DNA of 64,000 nucleotides from Virgibacillus salexigens (GCF_014905415.1 NZ_BNEO01000002.1:372001-436000); one strand, 5' to 3'; positions 1 through 9,845 are shown, counted from the stretch's first letter. Numbers and translations are program-made. Notes: generated by a model from the letters alone, not told the origin.

Positions 1-21
1 AATTTTTTCGATTGAATGGGT

Positions 22-50
22 TTGCATATAAAATAGTTATATTGTAGAAA
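22..50 (+). promoter_or_regulatory. Candidate SigA promoter for topA
   Basis: TTGCAT at 22-27 and TAGAAA at 45-50 are separated by 17 nt, about 100 nt before topA. The -10 matches consensus only partly. A perfect 8-bp inverted repeat (80-87 with 101-108) lies in the resulting leader. This is inferred from sequence only. Confidence 0.35.
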
Positions 51-150
51 CAATCCAGTAATAAATGAAATAAGATTATACTATCACCTTATAGTTCTAT
101 GTGATAGTTCATGGTTTTCTATTGATAACCTCATTTTGGGAGGAAATGTT

Positions 151-2229
151 ATGTCAGATTATCTAGTAATCGTCGAATCACCTGCAAAAGCAAAGACGAT
201 TGAACGTTATTTAGGAAAAAAATATAAAGTGAAAGCTTCAATGGGACATGTCCGTGACTTACCAAAAAGTCAAACGGGCATTGATACAGAAAATGGTTAT
301 GCTCCTAAGTATATTACGATACGTGGTAAAGGCGATGTTGTAAAAGAATTAAAATCAGCAGCAAAGAAAGCAAAAAAAGTATACCTTGCAGCCGACCCTG
401 ATAGAGAAGGTGAAGCGATTGCGTGGCATCTTGCTCATATTTTGAATATTGATGGGGAATCTGAATGCCGTGTAGTATTTAATGAGATTACCAAGGATGC
501 TATCAAGAATTCGTTTAAACATCCACGTTCGATTGACATGGACCTTGTCGATGCGCAACAAGCCAGAAGAATCTTGGATCGTTTAGTCGGATATAATATT
601 AGTCCTTTACTATGGAAGAAAATAAAAAAAGGGCTTAGTGCTGGAAGGGTTCAATCTGTAGCAGTAAAACTAATCATTGATAGAGAGAAAGAGATAGAGA
701 ACTTTAAACCAGAAGAGTATTGGTCCATTGAAGGACAATTTCAAAAAGACAAAGATGCTTTTGAAGGATCTTTTTACGGCGTAGATGGGAAAAAGAAAGA
801 ATTGAAAACAGAAGCGGATGTTCAAGAAATACTTCAATTAATAAAAGGGAAGACATTCTCTGTTAATAAAGTGAACAAGAAGGAACGTCGGCGTAATCCA
901 GCGCAGCCTTTTACTACTTCATCCTTGCAACAAGAAGCAGCTAGAAAGTTAAATTTTAAAGCGAAAAAAACGATGATGGTTGCGCAACAATTATATGAAG
1001 GAATAGATTTGGGCAAAAAAGCAGGAGGAATTAATGGTTTAATTACGTACATGCGTACGGATTCAACACGTGTATCTGATGCAGCAAAAGATGAAGCAAA
1101 AACATATATTAATGAACAATATGGAAAGGAATTCCTTGGTGTAAATAAGAAACAGAAAAAATCAGAGGGGGCGCAAGACGCGCATGAAGCAGTTCGTCCC
1201 ACTTCGGTTGCCAGAGATCCAAAATCGCTAAAAGCTAGTTTATCCAGAGATCAGTTTCGTCTTTATAAGTTAATTTGGGAACGTTTCTTAGCAAGTCAAA
1301 TGGCACCAGCAATCATGGATACAATGACCGTGCACTTATTAAATAATCATGTTGAATTTAGAGCAACTGGGTCAAAAGTAAAATTCAAAGGGTTTATGAA
1401 AGTTTATATAGAAGGTACGGATGATAAGAAAAAAGAAGAGAATAAATTTCTCCCTGCTTTATCTGAAGGGATGGAAGTGGAAGCGAAGGAAATTAAGCCG
1501 AATCAACATTTCACACAGCCTCCTCCAAGATATACCGAAGCTAGACTTGTACGAACAATGGAAGAATTAAGCATTGGTAGACCGTCTACGTATGCACCTA
1601 CTTTAGATACAATACAACGACGAGGTTATGTAAGTATTGATAATAAACGGTTTAGCCCAACAGAACTTGGTACCATCGTCACAGAAGTGATGGAAGAATT
1701 TTTTCCAAAGATCATCGATGTCGATTTCACTGCAAAAATGGAAGGTGATTTAGATGCTGTTGAAGAAGGGAAAACCGAATGGTTCATCATTATTGATCAA
1801 TTTTATAAAGAATTTGAGAAACGATTAAAAAAAGCAGAAGAGGAAATGGAAAAAATAGAGATAAAAGATGAACCGGCAGGAATTGAATGTGAAAATTGCG
1901 GCCATGAAATGGTATATAAGATGGGACGATACGGGAAATTCCTTGCCTGTTCTAATTTTCCTGAATGCAGAAACACCAAGCCGATTCTCAAAGAAATTGG
2001 TGTAAAATGTCCGAAGTGTAAAGAAGGAAATGTAGTAGAAAGGAAATCAAAGAAACGCCGCGTATTCTACGGTTGCGATCGATTTCCAGAATGTGATTTT
2101 ATATCATGGGATAAACCAATAGCTCGTCCTTGTCCAAAATGTGACTCCATGCTTGTAGAGAAAAAAGCTAAAAAAGGTACACAGATTCAATGCACAAATT
2201 GTGAGTATAAAGAAGAAGCTCAAACTTAA
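151..2229 (+). CDS. topA: DNA topoisomerase I (type IA)
   Basis: This enzyme relaxes negatively supercoiled DNA through a 5'-phosphotyrosine intermediate. The 692-aa protein begins with a TOPRIM domain ([11 protein letters not shown] near residue 6, ADPDREGE near 82). The active-site Tyr is in the YMRTDS motif at about residue 300. The C-terminus carries three four-Cys zinc-ribbon units (about residues 580-690: CENCG, CPKC, CPKC). ATG 151 is chosen over the in-frame TTG at 136 because GGGAGG sits at the right distance before 151, and the length then matches the roughly 691 aa of the B. subtilis protein. It ends in its own terminator. In B. subtilis trmFO follows directly; here it does not. 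Confidence 0.97.
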   Translation: MSDYLVIVESPAKAKTIERYLGKKYKVKASMGHVRDLPKSQTGIDTENGYAPKYITIRGKGDVVKELKSAAKKAKKVYLAADPDREGEAIAWHLAHILNIDGESECRVVFNEITKDAIKNSFKHPRSIDMDLVDAQQARRILDRLVGYNISPLLWKKIKKGLSAGRVQSVAVKLIIDREKEIENFKPEEYWSIEGQFQKDKDAFEGSFYGVDGKKKELKTEADVQEILQLIKGKTFSVNKVNKKERRRNPAQPFTTSSLQQEAARKLNFKAKKTMMVAQQLYEGIDLGKKAGGINGLITYMRTDSTRVSDAAKDEAKTYINEQYGKEFLGVNKKQKKSEGAQDAHEAVRPTSVARDPKSLKASLSRDQFRLYKLIWERFLASQMAPAIMDTMTVHLLNNHVEFRATGSKVKFKGFMKVYIEGTDDKKKEENKFLPALSEGMEVEAKEIKPNQHFTQPPPRYTEARLVRTMEELSIGRPSTYAPTLDTIQRRGYVSIDNKRFSPTELGTIVTEVMEEFFPKIIDVDFTAKMEGDLDAVEEGKTEWFIIIDQFYKEFEKRLKKAEEEMEKIEIKDEPAGIECENCGHEMVYKMGRYGKFLACSNFPECRNTKPILKEIGVKCPKCKEGNVVERKSKKRRVFYGCDRFPECDFISWDKPIARPCPKCDSMLVEKKAKKGTQIQCTNCEYKEEAQT

Positions 2230-2260
2230 CTGCTCGTACTACACGAGCAGTTTTCTTTTT
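2230..2260 (+). terminator. Intrinsic terminator after topA
   Basis: The perfect 8-bp stem CTGCTCGT (2230-2237) / ACGAGCAG (2243-2250) has a 5-nt loop and is followed by a T-rich tract at 2251-2260. It separates topA from the genes downstream. Confidence 0.88.
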
Positions 2261-2338
2261 GCAAAAATATACACATTCATTTCAAAAGTTTGAGTTTAAT
2301 TAAAAAAGGATACATAGCTAATAAGGGAGGCGCTAAAC

Positions 2339-2653
2339 ATGGCGGATAAAAAACATTATTTTATAACTGTAGATACCCAAGATATTCGAGAGTTCTCCGT
2401 GCCTGGAAGTGGTGTAGAATATGAAATCATTGCAGATACAAGTGATATTGAAGAAATGAAAAAGTTATTTATGAATAAGGATAAATACGCTGTTAATGCT
2501 GTTGAGTATTTAGCGAAGCCTTTTGATGAATGGGGAGCAGATGACGAACGTGATGGGTATAGTGAATATTTAGTGAAAATTTATCAAGAATTATACCGTT
2601 TAGGGACAATTGAAACGAAAGCAAAAATAGATGAGTTAGGCATTTTAAAGTAG
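2339..2653 (+). CDS. Unrecognised 104-aa acidic protein
   Basis: I do not recognise a family. The ORF has a good SD (AAGGGAGG) 8 nt before ATG 2339, and codon use resembles its neighbours, so it is probably real. The protein is acidic, with no signal peptide or membrane segment. It starts with a beta-rich stretch (HYFITVDTQDI, then VEYEIIAD), followed by helical segments rich in E, K and Y. It lies between the topA terminator and xerC, the place where trmFO stands in B. subtilis, but at 104 aa it cannot be a TrmFO (over 400 aa) or an obvious remnant, because no FAD-binding GxGxxG is present. No clear promoter or terminator of its own was seen. Function is unknown. Confidence 0.75.
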   Translation: MADKKHYFITVDTQDIREFSVPGSGVEYEIIADTSDIEEMKKLFMNKDKYAVNAVEYLAKPFDEWGADDERDGYSEYLVKIYQELYRLGTIETKAKIDELGILK

Positions 2654-2882
2654 CAAAATAGAGGGAGTAGACGGATTCGGTAAGGTGTAGAAAATTTCTT
2701 TTTTTCAATATAGATGTAAATTGTTGACTTACTATCTCGAAACAGATATAATTACGCATTGGTAAGGATAATTACTTGACAGTAAGAAAATGGAAGTATG
2801 TCAAAATAAATTCATCAAGCATGTTAGTAAATAGCTTGGGGTGACATCAATTCAGAATTTTGTTACAATTTAGTTAAGTTTA
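2654..2882. other. Intergenic stretch with a TTGACA/TGTCAA inverted repeat
   Basis: This is non-coding, AT-rich DNA before the xerC promoter. It holds a perfect 6-bp inverted repeat, TTGACA (2776-2781) and TGTCAA (2799-2804), with 17 nt between. The first half looks like a -35 box, but no convincing -10 follows it. Nothing else is seen. Confidence 0.4.
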
Positions 2883-2911
2883 TTGCTTATCACTATTTTC
2901 TATGTTATGAT
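2883..2911 (+). promoter_or_regulatory. SigA-type promoter for xerC-hslV-hslU-codY
   Basis: TTGCTT (2883-2888), a 17-nt spacer and TATGAT (2906-2911) stand 28 nt before the xerC start. It would drive the four-gene operon, which ends at the terminator at 6662-6691. Confidence 0.6.
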
Positions 2912-2938
2912 TTATTCGCTGCTTAACGGGGTGAAATT

Positions 2939-3847
2939 TTGAATAATTACATGAATTATTGGCAATCCTTTAAGGAGTATTTGCAAATAGAAAAAAATGC
3001 TTCGCCTTATACTGTTAAATATTATCTGAATGATCTGGAAATATTTTTCGATTTCCTGAATTCAGAAGGTATAGCTGATTTAAAAGATGTAGACCAAAGG
3101 GTTGTTCGTTTATTCCTTAATCTATTGTATGACAGGAGGTTAAGTAGAAGATCCGTTTCAAGAAAAATATCAACGCTTCGTACTTTCTTTAAATATCTAG
3201 AAAGGGAAAACCTAAGCGCAGGTAACCCATTTGTGCATATTCATTTACCGAAGACAGATACGGCAATACCGGGTTTCCTATATAAAGAAGAGTTGAAGAA
3301 ATTATTTGAAGTCAGTGATCTTACTAAACCACTAGGTCAACGCGACCAAGCAATTTTAGAGCTTCTGTATGCTACAGGAATGCGAGTAAGCGAATGTCAA
3401 CAGTTAACCATAGGCAACATTGATTTTTTTATAGGCACCGTATTTGTTAAAGGTAAAGGCAGAAAGGAACGCTATATTCCTTATGGTAAGTTTGCCGAAA
3501 TTGCCCTGGAAACATACATACAGGATGGTAGAAAAGCGTTACTGTCGAAATCAAACCAAGCAACGAATGCTGTCTTCCTGAATCATCGTGGTACGCCTAT
3601 TACTACTAGAGGTATTCGCAATTTGTTGAATAAAATGGTAGAAAAGGCGGCTCTTACTGTGCATGTACATCCGCATAAATTACGCCATACATTTGCCACA
3701 CATCTCTTGAATGAGGGAGCCGATCTCCGAAGCGTTCAGGAATTACTAGGTCATGAAAATTTGTCTACTACACAAATCTATACCCACGTAACAAAGGATC
3801 ATTTGCGCAGCGTATATATGAAAAGTCACCCAAGAGCAAATGATTAA
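2939..3847 (+). CDS. xerC: Tyrosine recombinase XerC (CodV)
   Basis: This site-specific recombinase resolves chromosome dimers at dif together with XerD. The 302-aa length is normal. An N-terminal SAM-like core-binding domain (about 1-90) is followed by the catalytic domain with the family residues: Arg in ATGMRVSE, Lys in [25 protein letters not shown] and the nucleophile Tyr in [10 protein letters not shown] 2939 is preferred for its GGGGTGA SD at 2928-2934; ATG at 2951 is a less likely alternative. It is the first gene of the codV-clpQ-clpY-codY operon known from B. subtilis. Confidence 0.95.
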   Translation: MNNYMNYWQSFKEYLQIEKNASPYTVKYYLNDLEIFFDFLNSEGIADLKDVDQRVVRLFLNLLYDRRLSRRSVSRKISTLRTFFKYLERENLSAGNPFVHIHLPKTDTAIPGFLYKEELKKLFEVSDLTKPLGQRDQAILELLYATGMRVSECQQLTIGNIDFFIGTVFVKGKGRKERYIPYGKFAEIALETYIQDGRKALLSKSNQATNAVFLNHRGTPITTRGIRNLLNKMVEKAALTVHVHPHKLRHTFATHLLNEGADLRSVQELLGHENLSTTQIYTHVTKDHLRSVYMKSHPRAND

Positions 3848-3873
3848 TTTATGGAGCGAAAGAGGTGAGAGGT

Positions 3874-4419
3874 GTGACCAATGAAATGCATGCCACCACA
3901 ATTTTTGCCATAAGGCATAACGATCAATGTGCAATGAGTGGTGACGGTCAAGTAACGTTAGGAAATGCAGTTGTTATGAAACATAAAGCTAAAAAAGTCC
4001 GTACTTTATATAAAGGGCAGGTGCTAGCAGGCTTTGCCGGTTCTGTAGCAGATGCATTTACGTTATTTGAAAAATTCGAAGGTAAATTAGAGGCATTTAA
4101 TGGAAACCTTCCTCGAGCAGCGGTTGAACTTGCAAAGGAATGGCGAAGTGATAAAGTATTAAGAAAACTAGAAGCAATGCTCATTGTAATGAACAAAGAC
4201 AATATGTTTTTAGTTTCAGGTACAGGAGAAGTAATTGAACCGGATGACGGGATATTAGCGATTGGGTCTGGTGGGAATTATGCACTTAGTGCTGGTAGAG
4301 CGCTAGCTAGATATTCTAGTCAAATGACAGCAAAAGAGATAGCTCAATCAGCATTAGAAATTGCGGGAGAAATCTGTGTGTATACGAATGATCATATCAC
4401 ACTTGAGGTGCTTGAATAA
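3874..4419 (+). CDS. hslV: HslV/ClpQ peptidase subunit
   Basis: This is the peptidase ring of the HslUV (ClpYQ, CodWX) ATP-dependent protease, an N-terminal-nucleophile hydrolase. The body is typical ([46 protein letters not shown]). The start is uncertain: GTG 3874 has AGAGGTGAG just upstream and gives 181 aa, the usual Bacillus length, beginning [14 protein letters not shown] 3865 overlaps the SD, and ATG 3886 would give MHATTIF. The B. subtilis protein acts through an N-terminal Ser a few residues before the conserved TT; here Thr2 would occupy that place. hslU follows 18 nt downstream. Confidence 0.93.
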   Translation: MTNEMHATTIFAIRHNDQCAMSGDGQVTLGNAVVMKHKAKKVRTLYKGQVLAGFAGSVADAFTLFEKFEGKLEAFNGNLPRAAVELAKEWRSDKVLRKLEAMLIVMNKDNMFLVSGTGEVIEPDDGILAIGSGGNYALSAGRALARYSSQMTAKEIAQSALEIAGEICVYTNDHITLEVLE

Positions 4420-4437
4420 AAGGAGGCCTTTTGGCAT

Positions 4438-5832
4438 ATGGGTATTGATTACACACCGAAGCAAATTGTTGGACAGTTAGATAAGTATATTATTGGACAG
4501 AACAGCGCGAAGCGTTCCGTAGCTGTAGCTTTACGAAATAGATATCGAAGAATGCAGTTAGAAGAGTCTTTAAAAGATGAAATTGTTCCCAAGAATATCT
4601 TAATGATTGGTCCGACGGGTGTTGGTAAAACAGAAATAGCAAGAAGGTTGGCGAAACTAGTTGGAGCCCCTTTTGTTAAGGTGGAAGCTACCAAATTTAC
4701 CGAAGTAGGTTATGTTGGTCGCGATGTTGAATCAATGGTAAGAGATTTAGTAGAAATGGCTTTGCGTATGGTAAAAGAAGAAAAAATGAAAGAAGTTATG
4801 GGCAAAGCTGAAAAAGAAGCGAACAAGAAATTAGTTAAACTGTTGGTCCCACAAGCGAAAAAAGACAATAATGCAAGAAATCCTTTTGAAATGTTATTTC
4901 CATCACAGTCTAATGATGAAAGTGATGAAGAAAACGAACCTAAAGAAGAAGAAATTCGTAATAAGCGGCAGCGAACCGAACACCAATTAGCATTAGGGGA
5001 GCTGGAGGATCATATCGTAACCATTGAAATCGAAGAACAAAGTCCTTCGATGTTCGATATGCTTCAAGGCTCAGGAATGGAACAAATGGGCATGAATATG
5101 CAGGATGCATTTAGTCAGTTTATGCCAAAGAAGAAAAAGAAAAGAAAATTACCAGTATCAGAAGCCAGGAAGGTTTTAACACAACAAGAAGCTAGTAAGC
5201 TTGTTGATATGGAAGAAGCTGCACAGGAAGCCATTCAGCGTGCAGAGCAGTCAGGTATATTATTTATTGATGAAATAGATAAAGTTGCTGGCAAACAAGA
5301 AAACAGTGCAAATGTTTCTCGCGAAGGTGTGCAGCGTGATATCCTTCCTATCATTGAAGGTTCAACAGTTGTAACCAAGCATGGTGCTGTGAAAACAGAC
5401 CATATGTTATTTATAGCAGCTGGGGCTTTTCACATGTCTAAGCCCTCTGATTTGATTCCTGAGCTTCAAGGAAGATTTCCAATACGGGTAGAACTTGACA
5501 AACTTTCAACCGAAGATTTCAAGCGCATTCTGAAGGAACCTTCAAATGCATTAATTAAACAATATAAAGCTTTATTGAAAACGGAAGGTATAAATGTTAC
5601 GTTTACAGACGATGCTGTAGATAGATTAGCCGAAATTGCTTATGAAGTAAACCAAGAAATGGATAACATTGGTGCAAGAAGGCTTCATACAATTTTAGAA
5701 AAACTATTGGAAGATCTATCATTTGAAGCACCTGAAGTAAATATGGATACAATTGACATAACTCCAGCTTATGTTGACGAAAAATTAAGTACTATCGCTA
5801 AAAATAAAGATTTAAGCCAATATATATTATAA
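4438..5832 (+). CDS. hslU: HslU/ClpY ATPase subunit
   Basis: This AAA+ unfoldase feeds substrates to HslV. The 464-aa protein has Walker [10 protein letters not shown] near residue 60, the pore motif GYVGRD near 90, an intermediate (I) domain at about 110-240 rich in charged residues and Met, Walker B LFIDEIDK near 278, and a C-terminal sensor-2 region ([10 protein letters not shown]) ending in the docking tail QYIL. The I domain includes a basic stretch (PKKKKKRK). It sits between hslV and codY with an AAAGGAGG SD. Confidence 0.97.
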   Translation: MGIDYTPKQIVGQLDKYIIGQNSAKRSVAVALRNRYRRMQLEESLKDEIVPKNILMIGPTGVGKTEIARRLAKLVGAPFVKVEATKFTEVGYVGRDVESMVRDLVEMALRMVKEEKMKEVMGKAEKEANKKLVKLLVPQAKKDNNARNPFEMLFPSQSNDESDEENEPKEEEIRNKRQRTEHQLALGELEDHIVTIEIEEQSPSMFDMLQGSGMEQMGMNMQDAFSQFMPKKKKKRKLPVSEARKVLTQQEASKLVDMEEAAQEAIQRAEQSGILFIDEIDKVAGKQENSANVSREGVQRDILPIIEGSTVVTKHGAVKTDHMLFIAAGAFHMSKPSDLIPELQGRFPIRVELDKLSTEDFKRILKEPSNALIKQYKALLKTEGINVTFTDDAVDRLAEIAYEVNQEMDNIGARRLHTILEKLLEDLSFEAPEVNMDTIDITPAYVDEKLSTIAKNKDLSQYIL

Positions 5833-5858
5833 TTACAAAGATCGAATGGAGGATCCTT

Positions 5859-6638
5859 ATGGAACTATTAAATCGTGCAAGAAAAATTAATGCTATGTTG
5901 CAAAAATCTACCGGAAAGTCAGTTGATTTTAATGACATGTCTGCTTCGCTAAGGGAAGTAATTAAGGGGAATGTTTATATTCTTAGCAGACGCGGTAAAC
6001 TATTAGGGTTTGCAATTAATCAAGAGATCGAAAATGAGCGAATGAAATCAATGCTAGAAGACCGTCAGTTCCCTCAAGAATATACAGAAGGATTATACAA
6101 TATTCATGAGACGACAGCGAACCTTGATATTGACAGTCCTCAAACTGTATTCCCTGTAGAAAACCGTGAGTTATTTAAATCTGGTTTAACGACGATTGTT
6201 CCAATAATCGGTGGCGGGGAAAGATTAGGCACACTAGTGCTTGGACGTCTCACAGAAAGTTTCAGTGAAGATGATTTACTACTAGCAGAATATGGTGCAA
6301 CGGTAGTTGGTATGGAAATTCTTCATGAAAAGACGGAAGAAATTGAAATGGAAGCTAGAAGCAAAGCTGTTGTACAAATGGCAATTAGCTCCTTGTCATA
6401 CAGTGAACTAGAAGCAATTGACCATATTTTTGAAGAATTGAATGGCAATGAAGGATTACTAGTGGCAAGTAAAATCGCTGATCGTGTTGGTATCACAAGA
6501 TCAGTTATCGTAAATGCATTAAGAAAACTGGAAAGCGCAGGAGTAATTGAGTCTCGTTCTTTAGGTATGAAAGGTACGTACATTAAAGTACTTAACAACA
6601 ATTTCCTAGTAGAATTAGAAAAATTACGTTCAAGATAA
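5859..6638 (+). CDS. codY: GTP- and branched-chain-amino-acid-sensing repressor CodY
   Basis: CodY is the global nutritional repressor that senses GTP and branched-chain amino acids. The 259-aa length is standard. A GAF domain (about 1-155) is linked to a winged helix-turn-helix; the recognition region [32 protein letters not shown] lies near 203-234 and is shown here as separate motifs [13 protein letters not shown] and VNALRKLES. It is the last gene of the xerC operon and is followed by a strong terminator. In B. subtilis CodY also represses the fla/che operon downstream; I could not find a convincing CodY box there. Confidence 0.97.
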   Translation: MELLNRARKINAMLQKSTGKSVDFNDMSASLREVIKGNVYILSRRGKLLGFAINQEIENERMKSMLEDRQFPQEYTEGLYNIHETTANLDIDSPQTVFPVENRELFKSGLTTIVPIIGGGERLGTLVLGRLTESFSEDDLLLAEYGATVVGMEILHEKTEEIEMEARSKAVVQMAISSLSYSELEAIDHIFEELNGNEGLLVASKIADRVGITRSVIVNALRKLESAGVIESRSLGMKGTYIKVLNNNFLVELEKLRSR

Positions 6639-6661
6639 GTTGTAAAATTACATTTAATTTT

Positions 6662-6691
6662 AGCCAGAGCATAGAATGCTCTGGCTTTTTT
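6662..6691 (+). terminator. Intrinsic terminator after codY
   Basis: The perfect 11-bp stem AGCCAGAGCAT (6662-6672) / ATGCTCTGGCT (6676-6686) has a 3-nt loop and runs into a T tract. It separates the codY operon from the fla/che operon. Confidence 0.93.
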
Positions 6692-7043
6692 GTCGTTCAT
6701 AATTTTAGTGTCGAATTTATGAATATTTCAGGACTTTTTATATAAGGGATTTCTGTTACATATGAACTAGCAAACAAAAAGAAAATCAATTTTTCTTTCG
6801 TTTTTAACATAAAAACGGCAATTTCACTTACACTTTAAAAGTGAATATTTAATGATTAGTAAAAAAAGGTAGATAAATAGTAAATATTACCTATTATAAA
6901 TTAACCATATTTTGTTCTTTCTGAGGAAAATGTCGAAAAGTAATAGACTTTGTTAAATATATGACTTAAACTGTTCGTAGATAATTGATTTTTTTTGGCT
7001 GTTGTTAACAATTTGAAACAGGTACATTTTGGGAGGTTATGTT
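6692..7043. other. Long AT-rich upstream region of the fla/che operon, with two hairpins
   Basis: About 350 nt with no gene. Two adjacent inverted repeats are seen: CGTTTTT (6799-6805) / AAAAACG (6811-6817), and TTCACTT (6823-6829) / AAGTGAA (6839-6845). The second contains the smaller palindrome CACTTTAAAAGTG. Neither is followed by a T run, so they do not look like terminators. No clear SigA or SigD promoter could be picked by eye. The flgB SD (GGGAGG) closes the region. In B. subtilis the corresponding region holds the fla/che promoters and a long leader. Confidence 0.5.
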
Positions 7044-7439
7044 ATGAGTTTATTTAGTGGAACAATACATACACTAGAAAATTCGTTAAATTACGCTACA
7101 GCAAAGAATCGAGTGATTGCACAGAATCTTGCAAACATCGATACGCCTAATTACAAAGCAAAAGATGTAGCATTCAAGAAAGTTTTGTCGGATGCATTAG
7201 ATTCACCATTGCAAGCAAGACAAACAAATTCAAAGCACATACCGTTTAACCAAGAATCTACTAGCGTATACCAAACAGTTACTAATTCTGCTACATCTTA
7301 TAACCATAATGGCAATAGCGTTGATGTAGATAAAGAAATGTCGGAGCTTGCTGAGAATCAAATTTATTACCAGGCGTTAACCGATCGGATTAATGGGAAA
7401 TTTAATAGTTTACAAACAGCGTTAAGAGGAGGAAGCTAA
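7044..7439 (+). CDS. flgB: Flagellar basal-body rod protein FlgB
   Basis: Proximal rod protein of the flagellar basal body and first gene of the fla/che operon. The 131-aa protein has the rod/hook N-terminal signature (AKNRVIAQNLANIDTPNYKA, near residue 20) and the C-terminal helical motif that pairs with it. ATG 7044 is preferred over TTG 7029 because GGGAGG lies between them and the product then starts MSLFSGTIH, as in relatives. flgC begins 1 nt after its stop, so the two are probably translationally coupled. Confidence 0.96.
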   Translation: MSLFSGTIHTLENSLNYATAKNRVIAQNLANIDTPNYKAKDVAFKKVLSDALDSPLQARQTNSKHIPFNQESTSVYQTVTNSATSYNHNGNSVDVDKEMSELAENQIYYQALTDRINGKFNSLQTALRGGS

Positions 7440-7440
7440 G

Positions 7441-7890
7441 ATGTCCATATTCCACGCACTCGAATCTAGTGCAAGCGCACTAACTGCTCAAAGACTACGA
7501 ATGGATGTCATTTCCTCGAATATTGCTAATGCTCAATCTACGAGAGCAACGGTAAATGAAAATGGGGATTATGAACCATATCGAAGAAAAATGGTTACAA
7601 TGCAGTCTGAATCAACCAACTTTAAGTCTTTGTTAAACCGTGCGAAGAATTCTGGACAGCCAGGAGGAGTAAAGGTAACAGAAATAACGGAAGACGAGAC
7701 GCCGTTTAAATTCGTTTATAATCCTTCACATCCAGATGCGAACGAGAATGGATACGTTCAATTACCAAATGTCGAGCCTTTAAAAGAAATGGTAGATTTA
7801 ATGAGTGCCACAAGATCGTATGAAGCGAATATTACGGCATTAAATGCGAGTAAATCAATGTTAATGAAGGCGTTGGAAATAGGAAAATAA
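7441..7890 (+). CDS. flgC: Flagellar basal-body rod protein FlgC
   Basis: Proximal rod component of the basal body, 149 aa. It shows the rod-family N-terminus (ALTAQRLRMDVISSNIANAQ) and the FlgC-typical C-terminal helix (MVDLMSATRSYEANITALNASKSM, quoted here as its two halves MVDLMSATRSYEAN and ITALNASKSM). It is tightly packed between flgB (1-nt gap) and fliE. Confidence 0.96.
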   Translation: MSIFHALESSASALTAQRLRMDVISSNIANAQSTRATVNENGDYEPYRRKMVTMQSESTNFKSLLNRAKNSGQPGGVKVTEITEDETPFKFVYNPSHPDANENGYVQLPNVEPLKEMVDLMSATRSYEANITALNASKSMLMKALEIGK

Positions 7891-7908
7891 TCGAAAGGAG
7901 TATTCGTA

Positions 7909-8214
7909 ATGATTCAGTCTATTAATAATCAAATACCGCAGCAAGCAGTACATAATAATGGGTTAGAAGCTCAGGCAACGGTGGGAGAAGCACAAGCTAA
8001 TTTTGCGTCTATGTTGAAAACGGCCATTGATGGAGTGAACCAAACACAAGTCGCCTCTGACCAGCAAACAAAGGCTTTAGCTAATGGCAGGGTAGACGAT
8101 TTACATAATGTGATGATAGCAGCACAAAAATCTAGTATAACATTAGAAGCGACCGTACAAATCCAGAAGAAGGTAGTAGATGCCTATAAAGAAATGATGA
8201 GCATGCAAGTTTAG
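7909..8214 (+). CDS. fliE: Flagellar hook-basal body protein FliE
   Basis: Small protein joining the MS ring to the rod, 101 aa. The central FASMLKTAID and C-terminal DDLHNVMIAAQKSSITLE followed by VQIQKKVVDAYKEMMSMQV are FliE hallmarks. SD GAAAGGAG precedes ATG 7909. It lies in the canonical flgB-flgC-fliE-fliF order. Confidence 0.95.
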   Translation: MIQSINNQIPQQAVHNNGLEAQATVGEAQANFASMLKTAIDGVNQTQVASDQQTKALANGRVDDLHNVMIAAQKSSITLEATVQIQKKVVDAYKEMMSMQV

Positions 8215-8270
8215 TTGTTCACAAACAGTCAGGAAGGGTATTTACACTTAGCACGTTAGTGGGGGAAGTC

Positions 8271-9845
8271 ATGAACGAGAAAATAAAAAAATTCAAAAAC
8301 ACTACTACGGCTTTCTGGACCGATCGTACCAAAAGTCAGAAGCGGATTTTTATAGGAACTATGATCATTATTGTACTACTTATTACGGCAATTTTATTAT
8401 TTGCCTTTCATTCTAAGTTCGTACCGTTATACAACAACTTATCCGTTCAAGAAGCAGGGCAGATTAAAGCGGAATTAGATACACGAGGTGTTCCTTATGA
8501 ATTACAAGAGAATGGAACAACAATACTGGTTCCTGATGAACAAGTAGATAGCTTACTAGTTGATTTAGCAGGTCAAGGGATCCCTAATAGCGGCAATATT
8601 GATTATTCATTCTTTAGTGAGAATGCTTCATGGGGTGTTACCGAGAATGAATTTAATGTGATGAAGCTGGATGCAATGCAAACAGAATTAGCAAATTTAA
8701 TGAAGGGAATTGACGGTATAAATGATGCTCAAGTGATGATCAATATGCCAGAGGAAGCGGTTTTTGTTAATGATACACAACAAAATGCAAGTGCTTCGAT
8801 TGTATTGAATACAAAGCCTGGTTATCAATTTCAAGAAGGGCAAATTAATGGTTTGTATCATATGGTATCCAAAGCAGTACCAAATTTACCAATAGAAAAT
8901 ATAGCGATAACAAATCAATATTTTGAGAGTTTTGAACCTGGTAACACGACTGGAAATGTACAAGACACTTATACATATCAACAGCAGGTTAAGCAAGATA
9001 TTGAGCAGGATATTCAAAAACGTCTACAACAAATGTTAGGTGCCATGGTGGGACTAGAAAATGTGATCGTGTCGGTTACTTCTGATATTGATTTTACGCA
9101 AGAGAATCGTACAGAAGAAATTGTCGATCCTGTAGATTTAGAAAATATGGAAGGTCTTCCTGTAAGTATTGAAACCATCCAAGAAACATATACAGGTGAC
9201 GGTGCGGCTGCAGCTGGGTCACCTGCTGATGAAGGAGATATTCAGACTTTTCAAGGTACAGACGAAGGGGATAATGGCGAGTATGAGATGGTGAAAGAGA
9301 CGATCAACAATGAGTTCAATCGAATTCGAAAGAATATTGTTGAGAGTCCATACAAAGTAAGAGACTTAGGAATACAAGTGGCTGTGAACGCTGTGAAAAA
9401 TGAGAATGGCAGTGAAGTAGAGTACTTAACACAACAAGAGGAAGCGACGGTGGAAGAAGGAATGAATTCCATTATTACTACTTCTATCGATAGAGAATAT
9501 GTAGAAAATATAGAACCTGAAGAGAAAGTATCGATTGTTTTTCAAGAATTCACAGGTAAGCAAACGGCATCATCAGCTACAACACCAGTTATTCCTGCGT
9601 GGGTTTATATCGTAGGAGGAATTGTACTTCTAGCAATCATTATTCTTGTGATTAAATTACTTCGCAACAGAAAAGCAGAAGAGGTTGAGGAAGAAATTGA
9701 CAGCGAGGAACCAATTAATGTTCCAAATATACCAGAAAAAGAAGAATCTGAGTCAATGGTTAGAAAAAGACAATTAGAAAAAGTTGCAAAAGAAAAACCG
9801 GAAGATTTTGCGAAACTATTAAGAAGCTGGATCGGAGAAGATTAG
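8271..9845 (+). CDS. fliF: Flagellar MS-ring protein FliF
   Basis: Forms the membrane MS ring on which rotor and export gate assemble. The 524-aa protein has an N-terminal membrane helix at about 22-43, two periplasm-side ring-building domains, a long acidic/variable insert (about 285-340) and a second membrane helix at about 445-468. Its cytoplasmic tail (LEKVAKEKPEDFAKLLRSWI) binds FliG. ATG 8271 is chosen because GGGGGAAG precedes it; GTG 8259 overlaps this SD. Confidence 0.96.
   Translation: MNEKIKKFKNTTTAFWTDRTKSQKRIFIGTMIIIVLLITAILLFAFHSKFVPLYNNLSVQEAGQIKAELDTRGVPYELQENGTTILVPDEQVDSLLVDLAGQGIPNSGNIDYSFFSENASWGVTENEFNVMKLDAMQTELANLMKGIDGINDAQVMINMPEEAVFVNDTQQNASASIVLNTKPGYQFQEGQINGLYHMVSKAVPNLPIENIAITNQYFESFEPGNTTGNVQDTYTYQQQVKQDIEQDIQKRLQQMLGAMVGLENVIVSVTSDIDFTQENRTEEIVDPVDLENMEGLPVSIETIQETYTGDGAAAAGSPADEGDIQTFQGTDEGDNGEYEMVKETINNEFNRIRKNIVESPYKVRDLGIQVAVNAVKNENGSEVEYLTQQEEATVEEGMNSIITTSIDREYVENIEPEEKVSIVFQEFTGKQTASSATTPVIPAWVYIVGGIVLLAIIILVIKLLRNRKAEEVEEEIDSEEPINVPNIPEKEESESMVRKRQLEKVAKEKPEDFAKLLRSWIGED

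Noticed and set aside
834-1202. Reverse-strand ORF of 122 aa inside topA
   Set aside because: Cys/Phe/Ser-rich composition typical of an antisense shadow, no SD, and it lies fully within topA.
2493-2759. Reverse-strand ORF overlapping the 104-aa gene
   Set aside because: No SD, unconvincing composition, and conflicts with the better-supported + strand gene.
6918-6929. TTTCTGAGGAAA as a CodY box upstream of flgB
   Set aside because: It matches the 15-nt CodY consensus at only about half its positions.
6900-7043. SigD (TAAA...GCCGATAT) or clear SigA promoter for flgB
   Set aside because: No properly spaced match could be found by eye; a matrix scan is needed.
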